Shown here one piece after another: positions 34,488 through 42,768 of a DNA stretch of 64,000 nt; the first letter of the stretch is position 1, and every line of letters starts with the position of its first letter. A program made the position numbers and the translations under genes. The notes below the pieces were generated by a model. That model was not told the origin of the DNA. It did not search any database and saw nothing but the letters and a program-made list of their open reading frames with translations. Source of the stretch: Propionispira arboris (lineage in GTDB: Bacteria > Bacillota > Negativicutes > Selenomonadales > Selenomonadaceae); NCBI RefSeq assembly GCF_900109225.1, contig NZ_FNZK01000006.1, positions 62,001 to 126,000 of the forward strand. Direction: 5' to 3'.

Positions 34488-35252
34488 TCAATCACTGCTT
34501 TGAATGAAATCCGATTGAGTTATATCTATTTTTTGCTTATCTAAGCCTAATTTTTCCAGTGAATCATTATAACCTGATATAATTTCTTCACATAACTGTC
34601 TTTCTACCTTTTTAAGTTCATCATCGATGCCTCTACATTCCATATATATTTTAGAATTAAATATTTGCGTTTCTCTATATTTAGTCTTCACCTTGGAATA
34701 AATATCTGGATAGTTTTTTAGAAGGATTTCCCAATGTTCCTCTTTATAAGGTAAAAGAAATTTGTATTTTGAAATAAGTGTTAATAGCATAGGCCTTGCT
34801 AGCCCTAAATAAGTACTTTCACAAGTTGCTAAAAAAATTTTTCTCGACATATATTTTTTCTCTTCATTTTCACGAGTCTCATAAAATACTGTTTTTCCAT
34901 CAGCATTACGTTTATAATGCGTTTGATATTTTGAATCTCCAAATATGGGATGGTTTTCTCTGCTAATATCTACCGATTCAACATCTTGCAAAATACCCCT
35001 ATAAGTTTCTTGAAATATATAAACACTAGTTAATGGGGCGTATACCTTTTGGATTCTCTCTTCATAAAACTTTCTTCCTTTTTCATCATTCCATTTCCAA
35101 TAAACCCCCCACGCCGTAACAATTCCACCAAAACACGTTAAAAATTTTACAAAAGCATCTAAGTCATTGTAATTCCAATTATTTTTTATAAAATTTTCAA
35201 AAATCAATAAACCTATAAGTGAAATTAGCACTCCGACCAAAACTTTTAACAT
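34488..35252 (-). CDS. Two-TM protein with cytoplasmic helical domain, accessory
   Basis: The frame opens at 35312 but would then read through a terminator hairpin; the ATG at 35252 (MLKVLVGVLISLIG) with GGATGTG upstream is the likely start, giving 254 residues. Two transmembrane helices (about 1-18 and 37-55) are followed by a charged cytoplasmic domain with long helices (EERIQKVYAPLTSVYIFQE, and the C-terminal DDELKKVERQLCEEIISGY). I do not recognise the family; similar architectures occur in phage-encoded exclusion and defence proteins. It lies between the ArpU terminator and the DUF2971 gene, and the two may form one accessory cassette. Confidence 0.65.
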   Translation of the reverse strand: MLKVLVGVLISLIGLLIFENFIKNNWNYNDLDAFVKFLTCFGGIVTAWGVYWKWNDEKGRKFYEERIQKVYAPLTSVYIFQETYRGILQDVESVDISRENHPIFGDSKYQTHYKRNADGKTVFYETRENEEKKYMSRKIFLATCESTYLGLARPMLLTLISKYKFLLPYKEEHWEILLKNYPDIYSKVKTKYRETQIFNSKIYMECRGIDDELKKVERQLCEEIISGYNDSLEKLGLDKQKIDITQSDFIQSSD

Positions 35253-35263
35253 TTTATCACATC

Positions 35264-35300
35264 CATATAAAAGAGCCGCTCGAATCAATCGAACGGCTCT
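35264..35300 (-). terminator. Terminator of the early operon after the ArpU-like gene
   Basis: AGAGCCGTTCGA and TCGAGCGGCTCT pair over 12 bp with one G-T type mismatch and a short loop, followed on the minus strand by TTTTATA. A weak promoter-like pair (TTTACA, 17 bases, TAATAT) lies about 35 bp before it. Confidence 0.8.
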
Positions 35301-35366
35301 ATTTCTACTCACAAATTTTTATAGTACCATATTACCACCTTAAAAGTGACATGTAAAGTGACAACT

Positions 35367-35873
35367 TTATGACATTACGGCTAGACCATCAACCCCGAAA
35401 ATCAAGGCACTCAGCTTTTCTATTGCGAAATTAATGTCACGATAGACAGTTCGACGTTCTACATTTTCACGTTTTGCAATATCAATTAGAGTATCACCAT
35501 CAACATAATGCCTGGACAAAACTCTATAACACCGACTTTTATCTGTGCGCTCGCAATATATTTCTAAAAGCTGAAGCATCGACTCAATGTGCTGCAAAAT
35601 AATGTATGTCCTTAAATTGCTACGCTTAATTGTTTCGATGTAAAGTTCCCGATTCGTATCGTCAATACTATCCAAAATGTCAATTGCACTCTCATTTTGT
35701 TCTATATCCTGAATTGCAGTGATGGATTGATTACAGTGATCCATCAATACTTTATAATTTTTCATCAGCAGCCGCGTGTTGTAAAGCCGTCTATCATGCC
35801 TAACCTTTTTCTGTTTGGCGTCATGTTTCCGGACAGTCTCAACGACCAATTCTATTATTTCCTCTTTCGTCAT
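35367..35873 (-). CDS. ArpU-like late transcription regulator
   Basis: A 168-residue protein that ends the early operon. The C-terminal part has a sigma-70 region-4-like HTH (DIAKRENVERRTVYRDINFAIEKL, about 131-154) preceded by the segment SRHYVDGDTLI. This is the ArpU / phage late-operon activator class, which in Bacillota phages switches on terminase and structural genes. The N-terminal half is helical with no motif. Its place just before the packaging genes supports the role. A terminator follows it. Confidence 0.78.
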   Translation of the reverse strand: MTKEEIIELVVETVRKHDAKQKKVRHDRRLYNTRLLMKNYKVLMDHCNQSITAIQDIEQNESAIDILDSIDDTNRELYIETIKRSNLRTYIILQHIESMLQLLEIYCERTDKSRCYRVLSRHYVDGDTLIDIAKRENVERRTVYRDINFAIEKLSALIFGVDGLAVMS

Positions 35874-35874
35874 C

Positions 35875-36144
35875 CTACGACCTCCTGATCTTCCATTCCG
35901 ATTTTACCATTATGCCAGTGATTTTCACCGCTGGCATTTTCTTTTTATCTGCTACATATCGCTCAAACAACCCTATGTCCAACCACTTCTCTTTCCAGTG
36001 ATCCGCATAATCAAACTTGTATCCTCGAACCTGCCCGATACTATCTTCGTAAGCCACTGTCACGTGCGACAAGCGATAAAGCTTGAAATACGATACCGCG
36101 ATAAACACGACTGGCACCAACAAAACCATATACATCATTTCCAT
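35875..36144 (-). CDS. Small membrane protein of unknown function
   Basis: An 89-residue protein with an N-terminal transmembrane helix (MVLLVPVVFIAVSYFKLY, about residues 6-23) and a charged C-terminal part (GYKFDYADHWKEKWLDIGLFERY). It ends one base before the ArpU-like gene. It is too short for a typical holin with its single TM and long cytosolic tail. The AGGAGGTTTCGGA sequence upstream of the ATG is a good ribosome site. No family is recognised. Confidence 0.6.
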   Translation of the reverse strand: MEMMYMVLLVPVVFIAVSYFKLYRLSHVTVAYEDSIGQVRGYKFDYADHWKEKWLDIGLFERYVADKKKMPAVKITGIMVKSEWKIRRS

Positions 36145-36158
36145 TCCGAAACCTCCTC

Positions 36159-36503
36159 TTAATCAACATCCAATCCGGCTTGATACTTAGCCCAAATTTT
36201 GCAATCATTTCGATTGCAACGCTTTTCTATTGAGTCATTTGGGCATCCTGAACATCCGAGTATTTTATCAGACATAATTTCCAATGCCTTTTCATACTTA
36301 ACAATCTCTTCCAATGCCCATTGGCTGCGCTTTGTTAAAATTTCGTTTTCCTGCTCCAACACTTCTATTTTGTGTTTGCTAAATTGCTTATGATCTAAGG
36401 CTTTGATGGCTTCATCACATGCATCACCAAATTCAGGCTTTGGAAATGGCGATGAATTCATATAGTCTCGTATTTGCTTTAATTTTCCGATCGTGTCCAT
36501 CAT
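36159..36503 (-). CDS. Small cysteine-containing early protein
   Basis: A 114-residue protein, starting at ATG 36503 or the adjacent ATG at 36500; its start overlaps the stop of the preceding gene. The middle is a coiled coil (HKIEVLEQENEILTKRSQWALEEI) and the C-terminus has four cysteines (CSGCPNDSIEKRCNRNDC) that could hold zinc. No named family is recognised. It belongs to the run of small, overlapping early genes between HNH and ArpU, often auxiliary host-takeover factors. Confidence 0.6.
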   Translation of the reverse strand: MMDTIGKLKQIRDYMNSSPFPKPEFGDACDEAIKALDHKQFSKHKIEVLEQENEILTKRSQWALEEIVKYEKALEIMSDKILGCSGCPNDSIEKRCNRNDCKIWAKYQAGLDVD

Positions 36504-36844
36504 TCTTCACCTTCTAACGCTTTATTCCAGCACTCCTGACAATCACTTGTAGGATAATTGCAATCTTTTCTTACTTCTAAATCAACAGAACCTGCGCAAT
36601 CTGGGCCATTACATATTCTTATATAAATATCCGGGCATTTATCTCTAATCAGCCGCAACTGCCCTTTGATATCCAACGACATTATATTGCTGGTGTCAGC
36701 AACATTGTCGGCTTCGCGGCGTTCCTTTAGCTCTATGAGCGCAAGGAATACGTTTTTATTGTGTTCGTGCCTGCATGACATCCTCTGCCTTATACCTTTT
36801 GTCTTTTCTATTGTCTTTTGCAGTATTTCATCACTTAATCGCAT
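36500..36844 (-). CDS. Small cysteine-rich early protein
   Basis: The start is placed at ATG 36844 (MRLSDEILQKTIEK) because GGAGGG lies six bases upstream, giving 114 residues. The N-terminal half is helical, and the C-terminal half contains C-GPDCAGSV, DCNYPTSDCQEC and likely binds zinc. It overlaps the zinc-ribbon gene upstream by 14 bases and the next gene by four, so the three are translationally coupled. Function is unknown. Confidence 0.6.
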   Translation of the reverse strand: MRLSDEILQKTIEKTKGIRQRMSCRHEHNKNVFLALIELKERREADNVADTSNIMSLDIKGQLRLIRDKCPDIYIRICNGPDCAGSVDLEVRKDCNYPTSDCQECWNKALEGEE

Positions 36845-37001
36845 TATCAGCCCTCCGATTCCACGATTCACTAACTTGCCTTTCCGTCATATAGCATTCA
36901 GTCTCTTTTCCGCACTTATGGCAATGCACATAATAACCGTACACGCACACTCGAACAATACAAATATTACCGCATTTACATGGCTTAAGCTTTTCCATCA
37001 T
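36831..37001 (-). CDS. Lar-like zinc-ribbon protein
   Basis: A 56-residue protein starting MMEKLKPCKCGN; the ATG at 37001 overlaps the stop of the small basic gene (ATGA). It matches the Lar-type restriction-alleviation family pattern: PCKCG near the start, VHCHKCGKET in the middle and the final TERQVSESWNRRA. Two CxxC or CxC pairs bind zinc. In other phages such proteins modulate host restriction; here that role is inferred from the family. Confidence 0.72.
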   Translation of the reverse strand: MMEKLKPCKCGNICIVRVCVYGYYVHCHKCGKETECYMTERQVSESWNRRADNAIK

Positions 37002-37144
37002 TCCGCGCCTCGCTTTGTTTGAGTTGTTTCCGCTGCCAAGATCTCGGCAAATCGTTTGCTTGCTTTTTTGTTCTTCCGATTCCATTCCCGAAAAGACTTT
37101 ATTCGATGCCTAATTCGGTGAATCGGCAATATTCTATTTATCAT
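36998..37144 (-). CDS. Small very basic protein
   Basis: A 48-residue frame with ATG 37144 and TGA at 37000-36998. Of the 48 residues about a third are Lys or Arg (INRILPIHRIRHRIKS, WNRKNKKASKRFAEI). It starts six bases after the HNH stop, with AAAGGA close by, and its stop overlaps the next start as ATGA. This tight coupling to both neighbours is the main evidence that it is a gene. A nucleic-acid-binding role would fit its charge. Confidence 0.5.
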   Translation of the reverse strand: MINRILPIHRIRHRIKSFREWNRKNKKASKRFAEILAAETTQTKRGAE

Positions 37145-37150
37145 TTTCCT

Positions 37151-37744
37151 TTATTTTCCTTTCTTTTTCCGTTCATTGAGTTTTGAGTATAGTTTTGCTA
37201 GGTTCAATCCAGATTTCGTAAGCTCTGTATTTTGAGTAATTAACGACCTTTTGTTCATGATCAGAAATTCTATTCGTTGCACTAACACCAAATTATCCAA
37301 CTCAAAATTCTTCGTATTTCTGTCCGCAAATATGATTACATGGCCTCGGGGTTTCTTGCCATGCGCCGCTTCCCAAAGAAGAATATGCTTACCAACCCAT
37401 TTATGAGGGTCCGCAACTTTTATATCTACATAGCCATCACCATTAACCCGTTCCGACCCCACCGGCAGATAGTTGTGCGGTTTCTGACCCTTTTTAAACA
37501 TTCCAGCATTTCTCGGCATATCAGGATATTTTTTCCCCTTATTTACGGGAATGTGTCCTTTGGTAAAATGCCCATTAAGACCACTGCTAAGATTATGATT
37601 CTTCTTGTAAGTATTAATTTGCCGACACGTTAGAGATAACCCGAAGCGCGTATTCATCAAATCGGCAAGATCGCTGTTTGAAATATTTTTTACATGTTGC
37701 TTTAGATATTCTGATTGATCCGAAGAAAAAAGATTATCCGCCAT
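37151..37744 (-). CDS. HNH endonuclease
   Basis: The start is ATG 37744 (MADNLFSSDQSEYLKQH) after GGAGGGATAAA, giving 197 residues. The N-terminal part is a DNA-binding segment (DLADLMNTRFGLSLTCRQI). The HNH core covers about residues 105-165: GDGYVDIKVADP, then KHILLWEAAHGKKPRGH and FADRNTKNFELDNLVL. Such free-standing nucleases in early phage operons may be homing or recombination enzymes. It lies between a small helical gene and the basic microprotein. Confidence 0.82.
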   Translation of the reverse strand: MADNLFSSDQSEYLKQHVKNISNSDLADLMNTRFGLSLTCRQINTYKKNHNLSSGLNGHFTKGHIPVNKGKKYPDMPRNAGMFKKGQKPHNYLPVGSERVNGDGYVDIKVADPHKWVGKHILLWEAAHGKKPRGHVIIFADRNTKNFELDNLVLVQRIEFLIMNKRSLITQNTELTKSGLNLAKLYSKLNERKKKGK

Positions 37745-37745
37745 T

Positions 37746-37979
37746 TTATCCCTCCAGCATTTTCGGGCGATCCGTTTTATCTGCACTTAAATTATCTTCA
37801 TACGCGACCTTTGCTTTTAAAACCAGAGCACCATTGGCAATAATTTGCGACGCTACATCCGTTACAGCTTCAGTCCTTCGGATCTCTTCGGCTAGCTTAT
37901 CACCCGTTAAATCTTCATCGTTTAGTCTTTCAAGCTGTGCAAACAAATGATTATTTAAATCACCAAGAGTATTTTTCAC
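37746..37979 (-). CDS. Small helical early phage protein
   Basis: A 77-residue helical protein (MKNTLGDLNNHLFAQLERL, RRTEAVTDVASQIIANGALVL). Proteins of exactly this pattern are frequent in siphophages of anaerobic Bacillota next to RusA or HNH genes, always without an assigned function. Its stop is two bases before the HNH start. It may be a DNA- or protein-binding adaptor; nothing in the sequence shows more. Confidence 0.65.
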   Translation of the reverse strand: MKNTLGDLNNHLFAQLERLNDEDLTGDKLAEEIRRTEAVTDVASQIIANGALVLKAKVAYEDNLSADKTDRPKMLEG

Positions 37980-37992
37980 GCTTTATCGCTCC

Positions 37993-38394
37993 TCACACTT
38001 TTTCAATTTTTACGTAAATGCCTTGCCTGTCACTCCAAAACTTTTCAGTGATCTCACTTGCCACCTGGGCATCATCACCCCAAAACTCAAGCTTGGTCAT
38101 AACATCTTTTAGCAGCTTAATCATATTGTCCGTATCTGGCTTTGTAGCTTTATACTCACCAGATCGATGCTTACCTGTGACTGGAAATAACCACTTTGTC
38201 ATAAGCCTCACAGTCCCAGTAAACGGTTTTTCCGGTCTATGCGGGGCAAAATATGTCTCGAACTTGTTTCGCGCGTCTGCAAGCTCAGGCGGTTCATAAA
38301 AATGTGGTTTACCATTTACCACAGACACTTTCTTTTCCTGATGAGTTACAGTCGGCACCCGCATCGTAATAAAAAATTCAATTGTCTGGTTCAT
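37993..38394 (-). CDS. rusA: RusA-like Holliday junction resolvase
   Basis: A 133-residue endonuclease with the RusA signature: KPDTDNMIKLLKDVMTKL with acidic residues D87 and D89, and WGDDAQV with D108, at the same spacing as the catalytic aspartates of the E. coli enzyme. It would resolve branched DNA before packaging. It overlaps the preceding small gene by 17 bases. No part of the family core is missing. Confidence 0.88.
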   Translation of the reverse strand: MNQTIEFFITMRVPTVTHQEKKVSVVNGKPHFYEPPELADARNKFETYFAPHRPEKPFTGTVRLMTKWLFPVTGKHRSGEYKATKPDTDNMIKLLKDVMTKLEFWGDDAQVASEITEKFWSDRQGIYVKIEKV

Positions 38395-38617
38395 AATCTA
38401 CCCCCTGCCATTTACCAGTTTCATGATTATAAAAAACATCACCGGATTGCTTGATCTGATCCCAAATGAAATCAAGAATAGATGGTCTTTCGATCAGCCA
38501 TTTAATAACCTGGCTATTTTTAGGCGAATACTCACACTTTGGTAATTTATGAAAAAGCGGTGGAAGATTTCTGGCAACAATTAATTTTCCGCTACGCCTC
38601 TTTGCTGTATTTTTCAT
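38378..38617 (-). CDS. Small protein preceding RusA
   Basis: The preferred start is ATG 38617 (MKNTAKRRSGKLIV), with AAAGGGTGAT upstream, giving 79 residues. The sequence (FHKLPKCEYSPKNSQVIKWLIERP, then FIWDQIKQSGDVFYNHETGKWQGV) has the look of a small phage replication accessory protein but matches no family that I can name. It is the first gene after the repeat cluster at 38790-38941, and overlaps RusA. Confidence 0.6.
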   Translation of the reverse strand: MKNTAKRRSGKLIVARNLPPLFHKLPKCEYSPKNSQVIKWLIERPSILDFIWDQIKQSGDVFYNHETGKWQGVDYEPDN

Positions 38618-38705
38618 TTTTAAAATCACCCTTTCACTATTGAGAATTATTTCCATTTACCGTTTTGGAAGAAATTTTTATTTTGTCAAGGATAGTGAAA
38701 AGTAT

Positions 38706-38739
38706 GTCGGGGGGCTTTCTACGCCCCCGACTATTTTTT
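38706..38739. terminator. GC-rich hairpin beside the repeat cluster
   Basis: GTCGGGGG and CCCCCGAC pair around a ten-base loop (38706-38731). On the plus strand it is followed by TATTTTTT; on the minus strand the T-run is weaker. It may be a terminator or part of the replication-origin structure. The remaining 38618-38923 gap holds no gene. Confidence 0.5.
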
Positions 38740-38789
38740 CCCTTGACCCGCAGGTGGAAAAACAGTTTGTATTATTTATAATAATAGGG

Positions 38790-38941
38790 TTTTCCGCCAA
38801 TTCGGAAAAAGTCGATTTTTTACCGATATTTTCCGCTTCTTCCTTTCTCGATAAAACACGTTATGTTTAAATCGGAAAAAGTCGAAAATCGTTCGATATT
38901 TTCCGAATAAGAAAAACTTTTCCCTATTCGACTTTTTCCGT
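38790..38941. repeat. Iteron-like cluster, candidate replication origin
   Basis: TCGGAAAAAGTCGA occurs at 38802-38815 and 38872-38885 and in inverse orientation (13 of 14) at 38928-38941. The close relatives CGATATTTTCCG occur inverted at 38824-38835 and 38894-38905. A TTTTCCG-N5-CGGAAAA palindrome overlaps the first copy. The cluster lies at the 3' end of the primase-helicase gene, in AT-rich DNA. This layout fits an initiator-binding origin. Confidence 0.55.
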
Positions 38942-41182
38942 TTTCCGCATTACCTCACCCTGGTTCGTTATGATGAAATCGCCATGCTCTTTTAGATGGT
39001 TTTTTACAGTTTTTTCCGTTACACCACCATACTCAGCCATCCCTTTTAATGTAACTTTTTCACCAAAGGATTTCACAATATCATACGTGGAGTCAACCGA
39101 TTTCCTGCGATCATTCTTATGATCATCCGGTGATTTTTTCTTTTTAAAGTTTTTTTTCCAGCTTGGCTGGTCACCTTCTGCATCAATATCCTTAAGAACA
39201 CCAATCTCATCAACATGATGAACTGGATAGTCAAACCAAAGGTCAATGGGTGGAAACTTCGGAAACTCACGAAGTGTACCTTCAATGCGCCAAGCTGTCC
39301 GCTGCCGAACCTTTTGCCTGGCAACATACACATAGTTATTCGTAAGTGAAGCGTACGCATCTACCGTCAAAACCTTATGACAGTAGTCGAGCATAACCCG
39401 TTCGCTGCATTGATCATCTTGCGAGATATCATCTTCCCACTTTGGATAATGTTCTTCGAGAAAAGCCACACAGGCCGCACAAACAGCTTTATTTTCTTCT
39501 TGCTTCACTAAATCCTCTGTGATCTCAAGTTCAATCAGATCCAGTAATGCATCCGGATCGCGGGCAAATACGCCTGATCCAGATGCCCTGTCCATGGAGC
39601 GTTTGCCGCCTTGTGCACCTTTGCTGTGATGATGGCAATAAATAACCGCACATCCAAGTTCAGTACATACCTTATCAAATTGGTTACAAAAGTTGGCCAT
39701 CTGATCTGCGCTGTTTTCGTCACCGGTAATGACCTTGTAGATTGGATCGATAATGATGGCAAGATAATTTTTCTTAGCAGCACGTCGTATAAGTTTTGGT
39801 GCTAATTTATCCATGGGTACGGACTTGCCTCTGAGATTCCAAATATCAATATTGGAAAGATGCTCGGGCCGTAACCCTAGCTCTTCATAAACATCTTTGA
39901 ATCGATGCAGACAGCTTGCCCTATCTAACTCGAGATTTACATATAGAATTCGCCCTTGGGCGCAATCCCATTGAATCCATTTCTTACCTTCAGCAATTGC
40001 TATACATAACTCAATAAGACTAAAGGACTTACCTGCTTTTGATGGTCCTGCAATCAGCATTTTATGACCTTGGCGCAGCATATTGTCAATCAGCGGTGGT
40101 GCGAGATCCGGCAGATTGTCCCAGGCATCCGCCATGCTTTCGGGATTGGGTAAATCATCATTCACCGCCTCAATCCATTCCTGCCATTCAGCAAAACTTG
40201 TTTTCCCGATGTTGGTATCGACAAGCCATTGTTTGCGGGCATTGCGGATAACACCAGGCATTCTCGAAAGCCTCGAGGGATTGCGGTTTTGACTATCGAT
40301 TTCTAATCCATTTTTCTTACATACCGCATAGAGATAATCCACGCGTTTACGGTATTCTTCATAACTTCCCGCATCGATCCGAACGATTGCATGCAGACTC
40401 TTACCGCCAGAATGCACCAGACAGGCAACAGGAAGCTCCAGTGTACGAATAATTTCATTTTGCTTATCAATCTCCATGCTATCGGATTCAACCAGCGCAA
40501 AACGAAATTCTGTCACATTCTCGTTTTTTACGCCTTTCCCATCTAGCGGATTAAAACGGATCCACGCGCCGCATGCTTCGTTATAATCACCAAATACACC
40601 GCCAACATCGCCATCACAAATATTTAAAAGTTCAATAAGTTCACCTGCAGTCCGATCAAAATTCCCTTTTGTGGGGAGATATTTATTGTCGCCTTCTTTT
40701 TGCCAGGAAGTTGTAACATAGCCTACATTTTCGGTACTGTCAAAGAGTGTTTCTAAATATTTGATAAGATCTTTGACCGGATTCCATGTTTGCGGTTCAA
40801 TCACTTCTTTGCCTTCCAGCCAATTCTTATCGATGAGGACTTTATTTTCTTTGGTGCTGCCAATAAAATCATCCCAGTCAAGTTCTTTATCTTCTCCACT
40901 AGAATAAGGTGGCTGCCAGCCGCTGCGTTTTGCCATATCAACAATCGTGCCGGCCGTCACTAGATTGGTTGTTGTTCCTAAAAAGCTGGTCCATTTTTTA
41001 AAACATTCGCCGGCATGATACCGAGCAGTATCTCTTGCACTCCACTGATCCCAATCGGATGCCGTATAGCCTTCTTCTTTTAAGGCCATCCCAACATTTA
41101 CCCAATCTTGATAGGTAAGAGCTGCCGGATCAATATACGCCAATAACGGCAGCAAATCATTTTTGTTATCATCCAAAGTCAA
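38924..41182 (-). CDS. RepA-like primase-helicase
   Basis: A 752-residue replication protein. Residues about 12-90 form a PriCT-type domain (LTYQDWVNVGMALKEEGY, WTSFLG). Residues about 225-310 look like an archaeo-eukaryotic primase-like region (EFRFALVESDS, VHSGGKSLHAIVRIDA, SRLSRMPGVIR). Residues about 370-560 form a RecA-fold AAA domain with Walker A GPSKAGKS (379-386), Walker B IIIDP (476-480) and CHHHSKG (516-522). The C-terminus has an HTH (LKGMAEYGGVTEKTVKNHL). Such fused proteins open and prime the phage origin. The gene overlaps the SF2 helicase gene by four bases and runs into the repeat cluster. Confidence 0.85.
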   Translation of the reverse strand: MTLDDNKNDLLPLLAYIDPAALTYQDWVNVGMALKEEGYTASDWDQWSARDTARYHAGECFKKWTSFLGTTTNLVTAGTIVDMAKRSGWQPPYSSGEDKELDWDDFIGSTKENKVLIDKNWLEGKEVIEPQTWNPVKDLIKYLETLFDSTENVGYVTTSWQKEGDNKYLPTKGNFDRTAGELIELLNICDGDVGGVFGDYNEACGAWIRFNPLDGKGVKNENVTEFRFALVESDSMEIDKQNEIIRTLELPVACLVHSGGKSLHAIVRIDAGSYEEYRKRVDYLYAVCKKNGLEIDSQNRNPSRLSRMPGVIRNARKQWLVDTNIGKTSFAEWQEWIEAVNDDLPNPESMADAWDNLPDLAPPLIDNMLRQGHKMLIAGPSKAGKSFSLIELCIAIAEGKKWIQWDCAQGRILYVNLELDRASCLHRFKDVYEELGLRPEHLSNIDIWNLRGKSVPMDKLAPKLIRRAAKKNYLAIIIDPIYKVITGDENSADQMANFCNQFDKVCTELGCAVIYCHHHSKGAQGGKRSMDRASGSGVFARDPDALLDLIELEITEDLVKQEENKAVCAACVAFLEEHYPKWEDDISQDDQCSERVMLDYCHKVLTVDAYASLTNNYVYVARQKVRQRTAWRIEGTLREFPKFPPIDLWFDYPVHHVDEIGVLKDIDAEGDQPSWKKNFKKKKSPDDHKNDRRKSVDSTYDIVKSFGEKVTLKGMAEYGGVTEKTVKNHLKEHGDFIITNQGEVMRKTEKVE

Positions 41183-42768
41183 AAGTCACCTCCTGGACAA
41201 TATTCCTGCGGAACGATTCCCTTGGGAATATGCCATCCTCCTCCTGCGATTCGATCAATTAAGTGTTTTGCGTGGTCAAACTGCCATGTTCCGACATGTT
41301 GAAACCCGCGGCTTTCTAAAAAGCGGATCTGTTTCGGTGTGGTAAGTCCGTCTACTTTCCGCTTATCCAAACGATCCAAAAGTTTCGCCGCTTTCCCTGC
41401 ATTTTCAATTTCATCAGGAAAGATGCCTAACTTTTCAAGCGTTTTTGCCTGTTTATCACTTGGCGGCCCCATTTCCCAACCAAAAGCCGGTACATATCCT
41501 GAAAGATCTTCCGATTGTATCGACATTTCAAATTGCAAGGGATCCACAAGTTTCCGTTTTCTCTTTTTCATTTCTGCCAGTTTTTTGGCCAAAGCTTCTT
41601 CGCGCTGCGCTATAACATCTTCCGCTGCTTGTTTTTCCACAACTTCCAAATCAAGCGGGCATGGCGCTTCTTCTATTTTTTCCGTCATTTTCTTTGCAAT
41701 ATCTTCACTGGACGCAAGTAAATTCGCTGGCCGGCAAAGCTCATGGCGTTCTGTCATCCATAAAAAATCTAAGAGTAATAATTCTTTCTTACCAGGAAAC
41801 AACCGCGTACCACGCCCCACCATTTGGCAATAAAGGCTGCGTACTTTAGTTGGTCTTAAAACAATGACACAATCAACACTCGGACAATCCCAGCCTTCGG
41901 TAAGTAGCATAGAATTGCAAAGCACATTATATTTTCCTGCTTGAAAATCCTGCAGTACTTCGGCACGATCTTCACTATTGCCATTCACTTCGGCCGCTTT
42001 AAAGCCGGCTTCATTTAAAATATCTCTAAATTTCTGGCTGGTCTTTACAAGCGGCAAAAATATAACAATCTTACGATCAATACAATACTTAACCATTTCC
42101 TGTGCGATCTGAAAAAGATACGGATCTAGCAGCGTTCCGAGATCACCTGCTTTAAAATCACCGCTTTGCATTCCCACACCTGTAAGATCCAATTTCAGCG
42201 GTATGGTCTGTGCTTGAATCTTGCAAAGATATCCTTCGCGAATTGCTTTCGGCAGTGTATATTCATAAGCCATGCTGTTAAAATAGGCGCCAAGGTTTTG
42301 CATATCACCCCGATCGGGCGTAGCAGTTACGCCGAGCACATCTGCTTCCTCAAAATATTGCAAAACATTTTGATAGCTGTCTGATATGCAGTGATGTGCT
42401 TCATCCACAATAATTACGTCAAAATAATTTTTGCTGAAACGCTTCAGCCTTTTTTCTCTTGTTAAAGTTTGTACCGAGCCGACAACGACCCGGTACCAGC
42501 TGCCAATACAGCTTTCTTCTGCTTTTTCCACCGAACATGTAAGTCCGGTGGCTTTTTTTATCTTGTCACTTGCCTGATCGAGAAGTTCTCCGCGATGCGC
42601 CATAATTAGTACACGGCTGCCATTACGGACACAATCTTCGGTGACCTTAGCAAATACGATGGTCTTTCCGCACCCCGTCGGAAGTACGAGAAGCGTGCGC
42701 TTATTGCCTTTTCCCCACTCATCATGTATAGCAGCCCGCGCTTCCTCCTGGTACGTGCGAAGTTCCAT
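41179..42768 (-). CDS. SF2 DEAH-box helicase
   Basis: A 529-residue helicase with Walker A LPTGCGKT (residues 29-36), the DEAH box (122-125), TATPDRGD, and the motif VI segment QMVGRGTRLF. This is the two-domain SF2 group (UvsW/RecG-like or type III res-like without nuclease) that phages use for branch migration or origin remodelling. The C-terminal 150 residues are specific, with a tail LTTPKQIRFLESRGF also seen in phage versions. It overlaps DUF669 and primase genes at both ends, indicating one translated block. Confidence 0.88.
   Translation of the reverse strand: MELRTYQEEARAAIHDEWGKGNKRTLLVLPTGCGKTIVFAKVTEDCVRNGSRVLIMAHRGELLDQASDKIKKATGLTCSVEKAEESCIGSWYRVVVGSVQTLTREKRLKRFSKNYFDVIIVDEAHHCISDSYQNVLQYFEEADVLGVTATPDRGDMQNLGAYFNSMAYEYTLPKAIREGYLCKIQAQTIPLKLDLTGVGMQSGDFKAGDLGTLLDPYLFQIAQEMVKYCIDRKIVIFLPLVKTSQKFRDILNEAGFKAAEVNGNSEDRAEVLQDFQAGKYNVLCNSMLLTEGWDCPSVDCVIVLRPTKVRSLYCQMVGRGTRLFPGKKELLLLDFLWMTERHELCRPANLLASSEDIAKKMTEKIEEAPCPLDLEVVEKQAAEDVIAQREEALAKKLAEMKKRKRKLVDPLQFEMSIQSEDLSGYVPAFGWEMGPPSDKQAKTLEKLGIFPDEIENAGKAAKLLDRLDKRKVDGLTTPKQIRFLESRGFQHVGTWQFDHAKHLIDRIAGGGWHIPKGIVPQEYCPGGDF

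Noticed and set aside
35875-36144. Small membrane protein considered as holin
   Set aside because: One TM segment with a long charged tail, early-operon position and no endolysin next to it.
38640-38870. Plus-strand frame of 76 codons over the repeat cluster
   Set aside because: No ribosome site; the codons consist largely of the iteron-like repeats and the GC hairpin.
41339-41833. Open frame of 164 codons on the plus strand
   Set aside because: Shadow of the SF2 helicase gene, Ser/Phe-rich, no ribosome site or promoter.
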